Shown one piece after another: positions 7,599 to 17,400 of a stretch of DNA of 64,000 bases (positions within the stretch are counted from its first letter, which is position 1; the number at the start of each line of letters is the position of its first letter). The stretch covers positions 1 through 64,000 of the forward strand of contig HF996829.1 of NCBI GenBank assembly GCA_000432575.1. Direction: 5' to 3'. Source of the DNA: Clostridium sp. CAG:762. GTDB taxonomy: Bacteria > Bacillota_I > Bacilli_A > RF39 > UBA660. The position numbers and the translations under genes were made by a program. The notes beneath the pieces are model-generated. The model made no database searches. It saw only the letters and a list, made by a program, of their open reading frames with translations, and was not told the DNA's origin.

Positions 7599-9929
7599 CT
7601 AAATTTTAAATTCCTCAATGTGCTTCTTAATATTTGATAAATTCACAATATTATTAACTTCTTTACCATGAATAACTACTAAAGTAGGAGCTTGTTTAAC
7701 ATTATATTTCTTAGTCATATCAACATTCTCTTCAGCATCAATAAATTTATACTCAACCTTTGCCTTTTCAAGTAAGGTTTTTGCCATTTTACAATTAGGA
7801 CAAGTCTTAGTACCAAATAATAATACCTCATCCTCACATTGTTCTTCTTTTAATTTAGAATTTTTAACATCATATAATTTTCTCTTTTTATATTCTTGAG
7901 CCTTACCATCATTCCAATTCTTAACTGGACGATAATAACCTGTTATTCTACTATATACTTCAGTTTCTTCACCACATTTAGGACACTTAGTAACTTCTCC
8001 TGTAATATAACCATGATTTTTGCATACTGAATAAGTCGGAGAAATTGTATAATATGGCAAACGATAATGTTCAGCAATTTTTCTAACTAAGTTTGCTGCA
8101 GCCTTCCAATCACTCAATCTCTCTCCAAGAAATGCATGAAAAACAGTACCTGAAGTATATAATGTTTGAAGTTCATCTTGAATATCTAAAGCCTCAAAAA
8201 TATCACTAGTAAATCCAACTGGCAAATGTGAACTATTTGTATAATATGGTGTTTCATCACAAGAAGCCGCTGTAATAATATCAGGATATTTACTCTTATC
8301 ATTCTTTGCTAAACGATATGTTGTTGATTCAGCAGGAGTCGCTTCAAGATTATATAAATCACCATACTCTTCTTGATAATCAGCTAATTTTTCCCTCATG
8401 AAGTTTAGAACATTTTTAGTAAATGCTTGAGCATCTTCATTAGTTAAATCTTTTCTTATCCAATTAGCATTTAAACAAGCCTCATTCATACCCACAAGAC
8501 CAATTGTCGAAAAATGATTATTAAATGTTCCTAAATATCTCTTAGTATATGGATATAAACCTTCATTTAGCAATTTAGAAATTACATTTCTCTTTATTTT
8601 TAAACTCCTTGCGGCAATATTCATCATTTTTTCTAATCTCTCATAGAAATCTTTTTCATCCTTAGCTAAATAAGCAATTCTTGGCATATTAATTGTAACA
8701 ACACCAATAGAGCCAGTAGACTCTCCACTTCCAAAATAGCCACCTGATTTCTTTCTTAATTCTCTCAAATCAAGTCTTAATCGACAACACATACTACGTA
8801 CATCACTAGGTTCCATATCACTATTAATATAGTTTGAAAAATAAGGTGTACCATATTTTGCAGTCATTTCAAATAATAACTTATTATTTTCATTTTCGCT
8901 CCAGTCGAAATTCTTTGTAATTGAATATGTTGGTATTGGGTATTGAAAGCCTCTTCCATTAGCATCTCCTTCTATCATAATTTCAATAAATGCTTTATTA
9001 ACCATATTCATTTCTTTTTGACAGTCTTTATATTTAAAATCAACTTCTTTGCCACCAATCAGACAGTTTAACTCAGCTAAATCATTAGGAACTACCCAGT
9101 CTAAAGTAATATTAGTAAACGGTGCCTGTGTTCCCCATCTACTTGGTGTATTAACTCCATACACAAATGATTGAATACATTGCTTTGTTTGTTGATATGT
9201 CAAATTATCAATTTTTACAAATGGAGCTAAATATGTATCAAACGAAGAAAACGCTTGTGCTCCAGCCCATTCATTCTGCATGATACCTAAGAAATTTACC
9301 ATTTGATTACATAATGTTGATAAATGTTTTGCTGGAGAAGAAGTAATCTTACCAGGTACACCTCCTAATCCTTCTTGAATTAATTGTTTTAAACTCCACC
9401 CTGCACAATAACCAGTTAACATTGATAAATCATGTAAATGAATATCGCAATTACGATGTGCCTCTGCAATTTCATCATCATATACTTCACTTAACCAATA
9501 ATTCGCAGTAATTGCTCCTGAATTACTTAAAATTAATCCACCCACAGAATAAGTAACTGTAGAATTTTCTTTAACACGCCAGTCAGTTACATTAACATAA
9601 CTATTAACTACGTCCTTATAATCTAAAATTGTTGACTTCATGTTGCGCATCTTATCGTGTAAACGACGATATAAGATATAAGCCTTAGCTACCTCTGCAT
9701 AACCAGCCTTAATCAAAACAGACTCAACACTATCTTGAATATCTTCTACACAAATAATATTATCTTTTACCTTAGATTCAAAATCTGCTGTAACTTTTAG
9801 AGCTAAAAAGTCCACTATTCCTTCATCATATTTTTTATCTTCAGCTTCAAAAGCCTTTATAATTGCCTCAGTAATTTTCTTTATATCAAAAGGCACGATT
9901 TTTCCTTCTCTTTTTCTTACTTTATACAT
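7599..9929 (-). CDS. nrdD: Class III ribonucleotide reductase with fused C-terminal redoxin domain
   Basis: Oxygen-sensitive glycyl-radical enzyme reducing ribonucleotides to deoxyribonucleotides. Order: an ATP-cone regulatory domain (about residues 1-90), a ten-stranded barrel with GYCAGWSL and RSMCCRLRLD carrying the catalytic cysteines, a zinc site (C, then CPKC), and the glycyl-radical loop in SRITGYYRPVKNWNDGK. After that the usual protein ends, but here about 80 more residues form a redoxin-like domain with TCPNC (about residue 710) and a cis-Pro QAPTLVV. This fits the NrdD subclass that takes electrons from redoxins and thioredoxin reductase rather than formate, with trxB next door. 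The ATG at 9929 has GGAAGGGAGAA upstream; 776 aa. Confidence 0.95.
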   Translation of the reverse strand: MYKVRKREGKIVPFDIKKITEAIIKAFEAEDKKYDEGIVDFLALKVTADFESKVKDNIICVEDIQDSVESVLIKAGYAEVAKAYILYRRLHDKMRNMKSTILDYKDVVNSYVNVTDWRVKENSTVTYSVGGLILSNSGAITANYWLSEVYDDEIAEAHRNCDIHLHDLSMLTGYCAGWSLKQLIQEGLGGVPGKITSSPAKHLSTLCNQMVNFLGIMQNEWAGAQAFSSFDTYLAPFVKIDNLTYQQTKQCIQSFVYGVNTPSRWGTQAPFTNITLDWVVPNDLAELNCLIGGKEVDFKYKDCQKEMNMVNKAFIEIMIEGDANGRGFQYPIPTYSITKNFDWSENENNKLLFEMTAKYGTPYFSNYINSDMEPSDVRSMCCRLRLDLRELRKKSGGYFGSGESTGSIGVVTINMPRIAYLAKDEKDFYERLEKMMNIAARSLKIKRNVISKLLNEGLYPYTKRYLGTFNNHFSTIGLVGMNEACLNANWIRKDLTNEDAQAFTKNVLNFMREKLADYQEEYGDLYNLEATPAESTTYRLAKNDKSKYPDIITAASCDETPYYTNSSHLPVGFTSDIFEALDIQDELQTLYTSGTVFHAFLGERLSDWKAAANLVRKIAEHYRLPYYTISPTYSVCKNHGYITGEVTKCPKCGEETEVYSRITGYYRPVKNWNDGKAQEYKKRKLYDVKNSKLKEEQCEDEVLLFGTKTCPNCKMAKTLLEKAKVEYKFIDAEENVDMTKKYNVKQAPTLVVIHGKEVNNIVNLSNIKKHIEEFKI

Positions 9930-10003
9930 AATTATATTCTCCCTTCCTTTTATTAATCTGTATAAATTATTCAAAATATCTTAATAACAACTTCTTATAA
10001 CTA

Positions 10004-10693
10004 TCATACCCCTCTAACTACTAAATTAGGGTACTTAACACCTAAAGTGTTTTTTATATTAAGTAACTCCTCGTTATCAAAACCATTTAATCCTCTTTGT
10101 AATACCGAACTACAGTCCTGATAATTCTGTATATAATATCTAGCATTTGGTCCAATATATTGAATAATTTTTTCTAACTTTCCCACATCATGAAATTGTT
10201 TAACAATAGTGGTTCTAAATTCATATTCAATATTAGAATTCTCTATTATTTCAATACTCTTCTTTATATTATCAATATTTGTACACATGCCTGCTGTTTT
10301 ATCATAATTTAAAAAATCATTTTTAATATCCATCGCTACATAATCAATTAAACCATCTTCTATCAACTGTTTTAGTTTTTTTGGACTACTACCATTAGTA
10401 TCAAGTTTAACTTTATATCCTAAATCTTTTACTTTTCTAATAAAATCTACAATATCCTTTTGAAGCAATGGTTCACCTCCACTGATACACACTCCATCAA
10501 GTAAACCTCTTCTTTTTTCTAAATATTTAAATACCTCTTTTTCATCTATTTTCTCACAATTATTATTCATATCAAGTAACCCGCTGTTGTGACAAAAAGG
10601 ACATCTAAAATTACACCCTTGAGTAAATATCAAACAAGCCACATTTCCTGGATAATCTAATAAAGTTAATTTTTGCATTCCATTAATAGTCAT
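10004..10693 (-). CDS. nrdG: Anaerobic RNR-activating radical SAM enzyme
   Basis: Radical SAM activase that generates the glycyl radical in NrdD. It carries the CNFRCPFC cluster motif (CxxxCxxC with the preceding QG, about residues 27-34), followed by ISGGEPLLQ for SAM binding. At 229 aa it is longer than the about 155-aa E. coli NrdG and belongs to the longer NrdG/pyruvate-formate-lyase-activating-like group common in Bacillota. AGGTG precedes the ATG. It lies between nrdD and the dead NrdD paralog on the same strand with short gaps (7 nt to the paralog, about 75 nt to nrdD), so all four genes with trxB form one operon driven from about 12.7 kb. Confidence 0.93.
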   Translation of the reverse strand: MTINGMQKLTLLDYPGNVACLIFTQGCNFRCPFCHNSGLLDMNNNCEKIDEKEVFKYLEKRRGLLDGVCISGGEPLLQKDIVDFIRKVKDLGYKVKLDTNGSSPKKLKQLIEDGLIDYVAMDIKNDFLNYDKTAGMCTNIDNIKKSIEIIENSNIEYEFRTTIVKQFHDVGKLEKIIQYIGPNARYYIQNYQDCSSVLQRGLNGFDNEELLNIKNTLGVKYPNLVVRGV

Positions 10694-10700
10694 ACTACAC

Positions 10701-12677
10701 CTACTTCCTCATACTAAACCTCATAAAACCAACATTACATTCTATCATTAACTCTAATAACTCATTAAATTTTTTGACAGTAATGTTTTTAGGCAAATAA
10801 ACATTAACTAAATTGCCCCCACTAAAACTCTTTTGATATTCACCTATATATTTAAAATCATTTTTAATATTTTCCTTAAAATTAAACATACTATCTATTC
10901 TCAAATAACAATTTTTATCAGTAACATCTTTTTTTATTCCATATATAGCTTTATCAAAAGCAATTAATTTCTTTAAAGGCCTTTCCTTACTAGTTTCACT
11001 CACAACAAAATTAAGTTTATTTTCTATACTATATTTCTTTGCTTGTCCATTTACATAATCAATTATTTCTTTAACCAATTTTTTTTGTTTTTCTTTGTCT
11101 TTTTCCAAGCACATAGCACATTCACTTAAAGATGCTAATTCAATATTTAAAACCCCTTTTTTAATTACTTTTCTAATTTTTTGGCCACTTTCTAACTTAT
11201 CATCATCTAAAATATTATTATTAAATATCACTTGATAATTTTCCTTAGATTTATTACCTATTGTTTCAAATATCATTATTAAAATATTCTTAGTAAGTTC
11301 TAACATTTCATCTAACTCTAAATAAAATTCACTTTTTGTTTTATCACTATTTCTATTACCAAGTCTACTCATATTTATTGATACCGAAGCCACAATCATT
11401 CTTCCAATTGAATTTTTTTCATCGCACAAAATATTTTCAAATATCCTTTTTCCATTACTAAAATATTCAACTTCATTATCTTTATCTTTATTATAACTAG
11501 CATCTAAATTAGCAAAAACAATATTCTTACCTTTTATTACTAACTCGCTAACTCTACCAAATAAACAATTATCACCATTCTTTTTTATTTTAAATATCGT
11601 AGTAACATTTTTCATAGAATCTAATTTATCAACAACATCTAAATAACAATTATTAATCATTAAGCCAATTTTCGTATTATTAGTACCTAAACTAATAGCA
11701 TACTTTTTATTCTCCGTAATTATATTATTTAATGAAACAAGTAATCTTTCTAAAGAAACAGTAAGTAATTCTTCAATTTTCTTAACACTATCAGCATAAG
11801 CAATTTCAAATATATTTCTAACTTTTTTATTCAATATATACTGATTAAAAATATCTAAATCAATATTAATAACATCTTCTTTGTCGATAAGTTCCTCTAT
11901 CTTTTTGAAATTGATATAGTCTAAATATCCTTCCAAATCTAAGTATTTATTTAACTTCTCCTTAAACTTTTCTCTAAATCTTCTAAGTAAAAAAGGAACA
12001 AGTAAATAATCTATTTTAGATATAGTAATTTCTCCATCAATTTCATTCTTAGCATTCATTGCCGTACAAAATATATTTAAAGGAAATTCATCAGTTATAA
12101 CACTATTAAACCCTAAATGAGTTGAAGATAAACTACCTAAATTAAAATAATCAAGATTATGAATATAAACACTACCATCTTCATGTGCCCTTATAAATTT
12201 ATTATCAAGAACATAAGCTTTAGTGTATTCACAAGAAACTGTTTTACCAAAATCTAATAATACTTCATTAGGTTTACTTGTAATATTTTTCTTACTTTCA
12301 AAAACAATTCTCTCAATTGCCTTAACAAATTTATGCTGGCTTTTTATATCAAATGCCTTTCTTGAAGCCGCTCGCCTAATACGATAATCACTAAAAGCTT
12401 TGTATACATTCTCATAATTATCATCCTTTAACTTAGCTTGTATTATATCTTGAATATCCTCTACATTAATAGTTTTACGATCCCAATAATTATTTCTTAT
12501 GTAACTCAAAACATCTTCATACACTTTATTAACTTTTTTCTCGCAGTCTTCTAACCCCGTATTATCAAATGCTTTTTTTATAGCAATAGCAATTTTCATA
12601 CTATTAAAATTAACTCTTTGTCCACTTCTTTTAACCACGACTAGTTCATTAAAAATTAAATTATCTTTATCATTCAT
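10701..12677 (-). CDS. ATP-cone NrdD-like paralog lacking catalytic residues
   Basis: 658-aa protein that begins with an ATP cone (VVVKRSGQRVNFNSMKIAIA, then TINVEDIQDIIQAKL) and continues as a NrdD-like barrel: AHEDGSVYIHNLDYFNLGSL aligns with AHRNCDIHLHDL of NrdD, and MIVASVSINMSRL with GVVTINMPRI. The cysteines of NrdD are missing: GYCAGWSL is replaced by NLGSLSSTHLGF and no MCC appears before the SINM segment. The protein stops right after VGFMRFSMRK, where NrdD would start its zinc and glycyl-radical domain. It therefore cannot be a reductase. As first gene of the nrd operon it may be an allosteric or scaffolding partner of NrdD. Start: the second ATG, 6 nt after AGGCGG. Confidence 0.75.
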   Translation of the reverse strand: MNDKDNLIFNELVVVKRSGQRVNFNSMKIAIAIKKAFDNTGLEDCEKKVNKVYEDVLSYIRNNYWDRKTINVEDIQDIIQAKLKDDNYENVYKAFSDYRIRRAASRKAFDIKSQHKFVKAIERIVFESKKNITSKPNEVLLDFGKTVSCEYTKAYVLDNKFIRAHEDGSVYIHNLDYFNLGSLSSTHLGFNSVITDEFPLNIFCTAMNAKNEIDGEITISKIDYLLVPFLLRRFREKFKEKLNKYLDLEGYLDYINFKKIEELIDKEDVINIDLDIFNQYILNKKVRNIFEIAYADSVKKIEELLTVSLERLLVSLNNIITENKKYAISLGTNNTKIGLMINNCYLDVVDKLDSMKNVTTIFKIKKNGDNCLFGRVSELVIKGKNIVFANLDASYNKDKDNEVEYFSNGKRIFENILCDEKNSIGRMIVASVSINMSRLGNRNSDKTKSEFYLELDEMLELTKNILIMIFETIGNKSKENYQVIFNNNILDDDKLESGQKIRKVIKKGVLNIELASLSECAMCLEKDKEKQKKLVKEIIDYVNGQAKKYSIENKLNFVVSETSKERPLKKLIAFDKAIYGIKKDVTDKNCYLRIDSMFNFKENIKNDFKYIGEYQKSFSGGNLVNVYLPKNITVKKFNELLELMIECNVGFMRFSMRK

Positions 12678-12708
12678 AGTCATCCGCCTTTATCTTTAAG
12701 ATATACTT

Positions 12709-12737
12709 ATCATATCAAATAGAGCAAATATTGTCAA
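12709..12737 (-). promoter_or_regulatory. Sigma-A promoter of the nrd operon
   Basis: On the minus strand: TTGACA (complement of 12732-12737), exactly 17 nt, TATGAT (12709-12714), then the ribosome site and start at 12677. No clear NrdR box pair was recognised by eye. Confidence 0.8.
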
Positions 12738-12799
12738 TGTTTTTTTTATAACTTTTTTTATTTTTTACATCACAACATTTTTTACAAACAATTAATTTT

Positions 12800-12840
12800 G
12801 AATAAAAAAAACAAAACAACTTCTTGCTCCCAAAAGAAGT
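12800..12840 (-). terminator. Terminator downstream of tex
   Basis: Minus-strand hairpin ACTTCTT/AAGAAGT (12819-12825 with 12834-12840) followed by a T-rich run (GTTTTGTTTTTTTT). It lies about 190 nt past the tex stop. The stretch 12684-13031 holds this terminator, the nrd promoter and a DnaA-box-like pair; I see no gene in it. Confidence 0.65.
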
Positions 12841-12984
12841 AAGAATATATTTTGTTCATTTTCTTCAAATCCTTACAAAATAAGGGTTCGTTAAAATATT
12901 ACAACTATTTTGTTATTAACCGGATACATTTTTATAACACATGTTTTTTCTTTATTTTCTTTCATTTACAGAATAATATAAAAC

Positions 12985-13006
12985 TTATACACAACTCTGT
13001 GGAAAA
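12985..13006. promoter_or_regulatory. Pair of DnaA-box-like sites
   Basis: TTATACACA at 12985-12993 matches the TTATNCACA consensus. TGTGGAAAA at 12998-13006 is the complement of TTTTCCACA, one base from TTATCCACA. The two face each other 4 bp apart in the noncoding stretch after tex, 3.5 kb from parB. Two boxes alone are not an origin. Confidence 0.35.
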
Positions 13007-13031
13007 AACAAAAAACACTTATATCCTATCA

Positions 13032-15197
13032 TCAATTTACAGATACGCCATTAGGAGCCATCATTGTCAAACTAACTTTATTTTTTTCCAAATTAATATC
13101 TTCAACATAACAGTCAACAATATCTCCAACAGCATATATTTCACTTGGATGCTTAATAAACTTATTAGTTAATTTAGAAATATGTGCAAGAGCATCATTT
13201 TTAATACCAATATCCACAAATATTCCAAAATCAACAACATTTCTTACCGTGCCTTGAAGTTTCATACCTTTACTTAAATTCTCTATTTTAACAATATCAC
13301 TTCTTAAAAGAGGTTTTTCAAAATCATCACGATAATCTCTATTAGGACTGCTCAAACATTTAATAATATCCTCCAAAGTATACCTGTCGACTCCACTTAT
13401 TTTAACATAATTATCAACATCCAAGTTTTCTAACTTTTCACGCAAACGTACACTACCCAATTCACTAATATTTAAGTCCAAATATTTAAGTAATTTTAAT
13501 GTAGCATCATAACTCTCAGGATGAATAGAAGTCTTATCTAAAACATTGTCTCCATCTACTATTCTAATAAAACCAATTGCTTGTTCATAAGACTTATCAC
13601 CAAAAGACTTAATATCTTTTAACTCCATACGAGACATAATTTTTCCTTTTTTGTCTCTATATTTCAATATATTATCAATTATACTTTTAGTTAAACCAGA
13701 TACATATTTTAAAATAGAAGCCGAAGCCGTATTAATATTAACACCAACATTATTAACCGCCTTACTAACAACAAAATCCAGTGATTCATTCAATTTCTTT
13801 TGATTAACATCATGTTGATATTGACCCACACCAATACTTTTAGAATCTATTTTAACAAGTTCAGACAAAGGATCTTGTAACCTTCTAGCAATACTAATTG
13901 CACTTCTTTCTTCAACATGTAAATTAGGAAATTCACTAATAGCAAGTTTTGAAGCTGAATAAACAGAAGCACCAGCTTCACTAACAATAATATATTCAAT
14001 ATCTTTACCCTTCATATCTTGAATGACTTCGCAAACTAACTTTTCACTTTCTCTAGATGCTGTTCCATTTCCTATTGCTATAATTTTAACATCATAAGTA
14101 TCAATTAATTCCTTTAATTTCAGTTTACTTTCTTCCCACTTATTTTTTGGCTCATGCGGATAAATTACAGAAATATTTAAAACCCTAGAACTTCCATCGA
14201 CAACAGCTAATTTGCAACCTGTACGATAAGCAGGATCAAAACCCAAAACAACCTTCTCCTTCATTGGAGGTTGCAACAATAATTTTTCCACATTAGAAGA
14301 AAACACAGCAATTGCCTGATTAGAAGCTTTATCAGTTAATTCACTTCTAATTTCTCTTTCAATACTAAGTTTTATTAATCTTTTATAACTATCTTTAATA
14401 GCATCCTTAACTATTTCACACACATTAGATTTATCATTTTTAATTAACTTATTCTCCAAAAATTCATATATTTTCTCATTGTCTATATCAATAGAAACTG
14501 ATAACACATTATCTTTCTCACCGCGATTAATAGCCAAAATACGATGTGGCTTAATATATTTAATACTTTCTTTATAATCATAATACATATCATATACTTT
14601 TGCCTCATCTGCATCATTTTCCTTCTTTTTAGAAATAATATTACCATTTTTAAAAGTATAATTTCTTATAAAACCACGAAACTTAGCATTATCACTAATC
14701 CATTCACTAATAATATATTTAGCCCCAGTAATAGCATCTTCCCTAGTTAAAACATTATCATTTAAATATTTATCAACAACTTCATCTTTTAACACCATAG
14801 GAAAACTCATAATAATCTTCGCAAGGGGTTCCAAACCATTAGAAATAGCCATAGTAGCCTTAGTTTTTTTCTTTTCCTTATAAGGTCTATATAAATCTTC
14901 TACTTCAATTAATTTTTCACATTTCATAATGTTATCTTTTAATTCTAAAGTAAGTAACCCTTTTTCTTCAATTAGCCTAATAACATCCTCTTTTCTTTTT
15001 AATAGATTAACTTGATATTCATATACCTCATTAATACTTCTTATTTGCTCTTCATCCAAATTACCAGTCATCTCTTTGCGATATCTAGCTATAAAAGGTA
15101 TCGTATTATCTTCACTAAGTAACTTTAACACACTATCTACTTGCTTAGTAGTTATTCCAAGATTTAAAGCAATATTTTTAATTATTTCTTTATTCAT
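13032..15197 (-). CDS. tex: Tex-family RNA-binding protein with S1 domain
   Basis: Cytoplasmic nucleic-acid-binding protein of the Tex/YdcI family, linked to transcription and RNA quality control. The N-terminal helical Tex domain contains TIPFIARYRKEMTGNLDEEQI. The YqgF-like RNase H fold has GFDPAYRTGCKLAVVD and VSEAGASVYSASKLA. A helix-hairpin-helix module includes ISVGQYQHDV-like GVGQYQHDV and ASILKYVSGLTKSI. The C-terminal S1 OB-fold is GTVRNVVDFGIFVDIG, ending LTMMAPNGVSVN. Length 721 aa is normal. The ATG at 15197 is chosen because GGAGG lies 6 nt upstream; the in-frame ATG 15 nt earlier lacks one. It follows the Y-family polymerase gene by about 38 nt. Confidence 0.93.
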   Translation of the reverse strand: MNKEIIKNIALNLGITTKQVDSVLKLLSEDNTIPFIARYRKEMTGNLDEEQIRSINEVYEYQVNLLKRKEDVIRLIEEKGLLTLELKDNIMKCEKLIEVEDLYRPYKEKKKTKATMAISNGLEPLAKIIMSFPMVLKDEVVDKYLNDNVLTREDAITGAKYIISEWISDNAKFRGFIRNYTFKNGNIISKKKENDADEAKVYDMYYDYKESIKYIKPHRILAINRGEKDNVLSVSIDIDNEKIYEFLENKLIKNDKSNVCEIVKDAIKDSYKRLIKLSIEREIRSELTDKASNQAIAVFSSNVEKLLLQPPMKEKVVLGFDPAYRTGCKLAVVDGSSRVLNISVIYPHEPKNKWEESKLKLKELIDTYDVKIIAIGNGTASRESEKLVCEVIQDMKGKDIEYIIVSEAGASVYSASKLAISEFPNLHVEERSAISIARRLQDPLSELVKIDSKSIGVGQYQHDVNQKKLNESLDFVVSKAVNNVGVNINTASASILKYVSGLTKSIIDNILKYRDKKGKIMSRMELKDIKSFGDKSYEQAIGFIRIVDGDNVLDKTSIHPESYDATLKLLKYLDLNISELGSVRLREKLENLDVDNYVKISGVDRYTLEDIIKCLSSPNRDYRDDFEKPLLRSDIVKIENLSKGMKLQGTVRNVVDFGIFVDIGIKNDALAHISKLTNKFIKHPSEIYAVGDIVDCYVEDINLEKNKVSLTMMAPNGVSVN

Positions 15198-15235
15198 ATA
15201 TTCATCCTCCACACTAAATAATTATAACACTGAAT

Positions 15236-16438
15236 TTATTGTTTTTTATCCTTTTTAGCCATATCACCATAAATAATTTTATCATTACCAAACTTATTTC
15301 TTAAATTATCCACCACTTTTTGTAATTTACTATCATAAATGACAGTTTTACTATTCTCAAATAAAGAAAGTTGAATATCATTATGTAATGTAAAATTAGA
15401 AATAAACACTGTTACATGTCTAATAGGCTCTCCATTCCATAGTTGATTAAATATTTCTAAACTAATATTATACAAATCTATATCACTGCTAATAGCCTTA
15501 TTTAATTTTCTTTGCTTACTTACCTTATAAAAATTACTATATTTAATAGATATTCCAATAACTAAAGCATAATAATTATGTTGCCTTAATCTTTTGCCTA
15601 TATCAATAGTTAAATTTCTAATAATAGGCTTTATTAAATTAATATTATCGTAATCAAAGGGAAGCACAGTCGAAGCACTGATACTCTTAGGCTCATCATA
15701 CTCCCCTTCTACTTTGCTATTATCTATCCCATTGGCATATTCAATCATCATTTTAGCCATACTCTTAAAATGCCTAGTTAACATTTGATAATCAGCATGA
15801 GCTAAATCATAAATAGTATTAATACCAAGTTCATGTAATTTTAATGACGTCCTTTTTCCTATCATAAACAAATCTGCTACATTAAGAGGCCACATCTTAT
15901 CTTTAATTTCATTTTGAAATAAAGTATGAACCTTATCAGGTTTAGAAAAATCACTCGCCATCTTAGCACAAAGCTTATTATTACCAACACCAACATTCAC
16001 CGTAAAACCAAATTTATTTTTTATATCCTCTTTAATTTTATATGCCACCTCTACTGGATTACCAAATAATTTTTCACACCCTGTATAATCAAGAAAACAC
16101 TCATCAATAGAATATCTTTCTATTAAAGGAGAATAATTACTCAAATATTTATATAACATATTAGAATATTTACTATATAATTTATAATCAGGACTATATA
16201 CTGCTAAATTAGGACATTTTCTTCTAGCAAAATATAATGTTTCCGCGGTTACTACGCCGTTTTCCTTAGCAGGATAACTCTTAGCAAGAACAATACCTCT
16301 CCTTTGAGACTCATCTCCACCTATCACACTACATATATTCCTAATATCAATTTTAGACCCATTATTTAACATATCCACTGCAGTCCATGATAAAAAAGCA
16401 TTATTAACATCAACATGTAAAACTATTCTTTCCTGCAT
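15236..16438 (-). CDS. dinB: Y-family translesion DNA polymerase (DinB/UmuC type)
   Basis: Error-prone polymerase that copies past damaged bases. Visible motifs: the catalytic HVDVNNAFLSW near the N-terminus, VLAKSYPAKENGVVTAETLYFARRKCP in the palm, the two-acidic-residue ERYSIDECFLDYTG, and the helix-hairpin-helix GKRTSLKLHELGINTIYDLA. The little-finger domain ends near SLFEN, which resembles a beta-clamp-binding peptide (QLSLF). Start is the ATG at 16438, with GGATGGTGG before it; an upstream in-frame ATG has no site. It belongs to the Bacillota DinB-like group with the extended N-terminal insert; separating Pol IV from UmuC-type needs a tree. Confidence 0.88.
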   Translation of the reverse strand: MQERIVLHVDVNNAFLSWTAVDMLNNGSKIDIRNICSVIGGDESQRRGIVLAKSYPAKENGVVTAETLYFARRKCPNLAVYSPDYKLYSKYSNMLYKYLSNYSPLIERYSIDECFLDYTGCEKLFGNPVEVAYKIKEDIKNKFGFTVNVGVGNNKLCAKMASDFSKPDKVHTLFQNEIKDKMWPLNVADLFMIGKRTSLKLHELGINTIYDLAHADYQMLTRHFKSMAKMMIEYANGIDNSKVEGEYDEPKSISASTVLPFDYDNINLIKPIIRNLTIDIGKRLRQHNYYALVIGISIKYSNFYKVSKQRKLNKAISSDIDLYNISLEIFNQLWNGEPIRHVTVFISNFTLHNDIQLSLFENSKTVIYDSKLQKVVDNLRNKFGNDKIIYGDMAKKDKKQ

Positions 16439-16521
16439 AAAACCACCATCCAATATAATATTAACAAATGTTTGTAACATTTTTCAATAAAAAAAGAAAA
16501 ATTTTAAAAATTAATCTTATT

Positions 16522-17400
16522 TTATTTAATCTTTACATTTAATATATCAAGTATTCTATTCAAATCGTTAATAGAATCAAAATATATTTCCATCTTTCTA
16601 TTACTTACATTAACCCTAGTACCAAGCATTTCCCTAAGTTCTTGTTCAACATAACTATAATCATTATCTTTTTCTTTTCTTTTAATAGTAACATGCTTCT
16701 TTATTTCTTCGTGAGTAGAAACATCCTCAAGCTCCCTTACACTCATATTATTGGCAACAACCTTATTAGCAAGTTCATATATCTTATCATTTTCATCTAT
16801 TTTACTAAGTACTCTCGCATGCCCCATTGATAACTCATTATCAAGTACCATACTTTGTACCCTATCAGGAAGTCTAAGCAAACCTAAAGTGTTAGTAACA
16901 TGACTTCTACTCTTACCCAATTTATCCGCAAGTTCCTCCTGTGTAATATGTAAATTATCAATAATACCCTTATAAGCCCAAGCCAATTCAATTGAAGACA
17001 AATTTTCCCTTTGCAAATTTTCAAGCAAAGCAATTTCACGCATCTTATCATCAGTAAAATCACGAATAATTGCTGGTATCGTTTTCATCCCTGCAAGTCT
17101 TGAAGCCTTAACTCTACGTTCACCAGCCACCAAATCATAACCTTTAATACTTTTCTTAACAATAACTGGTTGAAATACACCATAATTCTTAATTGAAGTT
17201 GCTAACTCATTAAGAGCTTCTTCATTAAAAGTCTTTCTTGGTTGGTAAGGATTACTCCTGATTTCATCAAGATTAATTTCCTTAATATCATCTTCCTTAG
17301 CATTTTCGACAATACTATTCTCAAAAGCATCAAAATCAAGTATTTCATTATTAAATAATTGCTCTAATCCTCTACCTAGAGCCTTCTTCTTTTGGTCCAT
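16522..17400 (-). CDS. parB: Chromosome partitioning protein ParB/Spo0J
   Basis: CTP-dependent DNA clamp that loads at parS sites near the origin and directs chromosome segregation. The N-terminus MDQKKKALGRGLEQLFNNE is the ParA-interacting basic peptide seen in many chromosomal ParBs. The ParB/Srx fold has NPYQPRKTF and LVAGERRVKASRLAG, with ALLENLQRENLSSIE. The helix-turn-helix is TQEELADKLGKSRSHVTNTL. At 292 aa it has the usual chromosomal length. Its start overlaps the end of parA by 29 nt. No exact TGTTTCACGTGAAACA parS site was found in the window by eye. Confidence 0.95.
   Translation of the reverse strand: MDQKKKALGRGLEQLFNNEILDFDAFENSIVENAKEDDIKEINLDEIRSNPYQPRKTFNEEALNELATSIKNYGVFQPVIVKKSIKGYDLVAGERRVKASRLAGMKTIPAIIRDFTDDKMREIALLENLQRENLSSIELAWAYKGIIDNLHITQEELADKLGKSRSHVTNTLGLLRLPDRVQSMVLDNELSMGHARVLSKIDENDKIYELANKVVANNMSVRELEDVSTHEEIKKHVTIKRKEKDNDYSYVEQELREMLGTRVNVSNRKMEIYFDSINDLNRILDILNVKIK

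Noticed and set aside
12852..13172. Plus-strand ORF of about 106 codons opposite the tex end
   Set aside because: It has no ribosome site, its sequence is low-complexity Phe/Ile/Asn, and it overlaps tex antisense.
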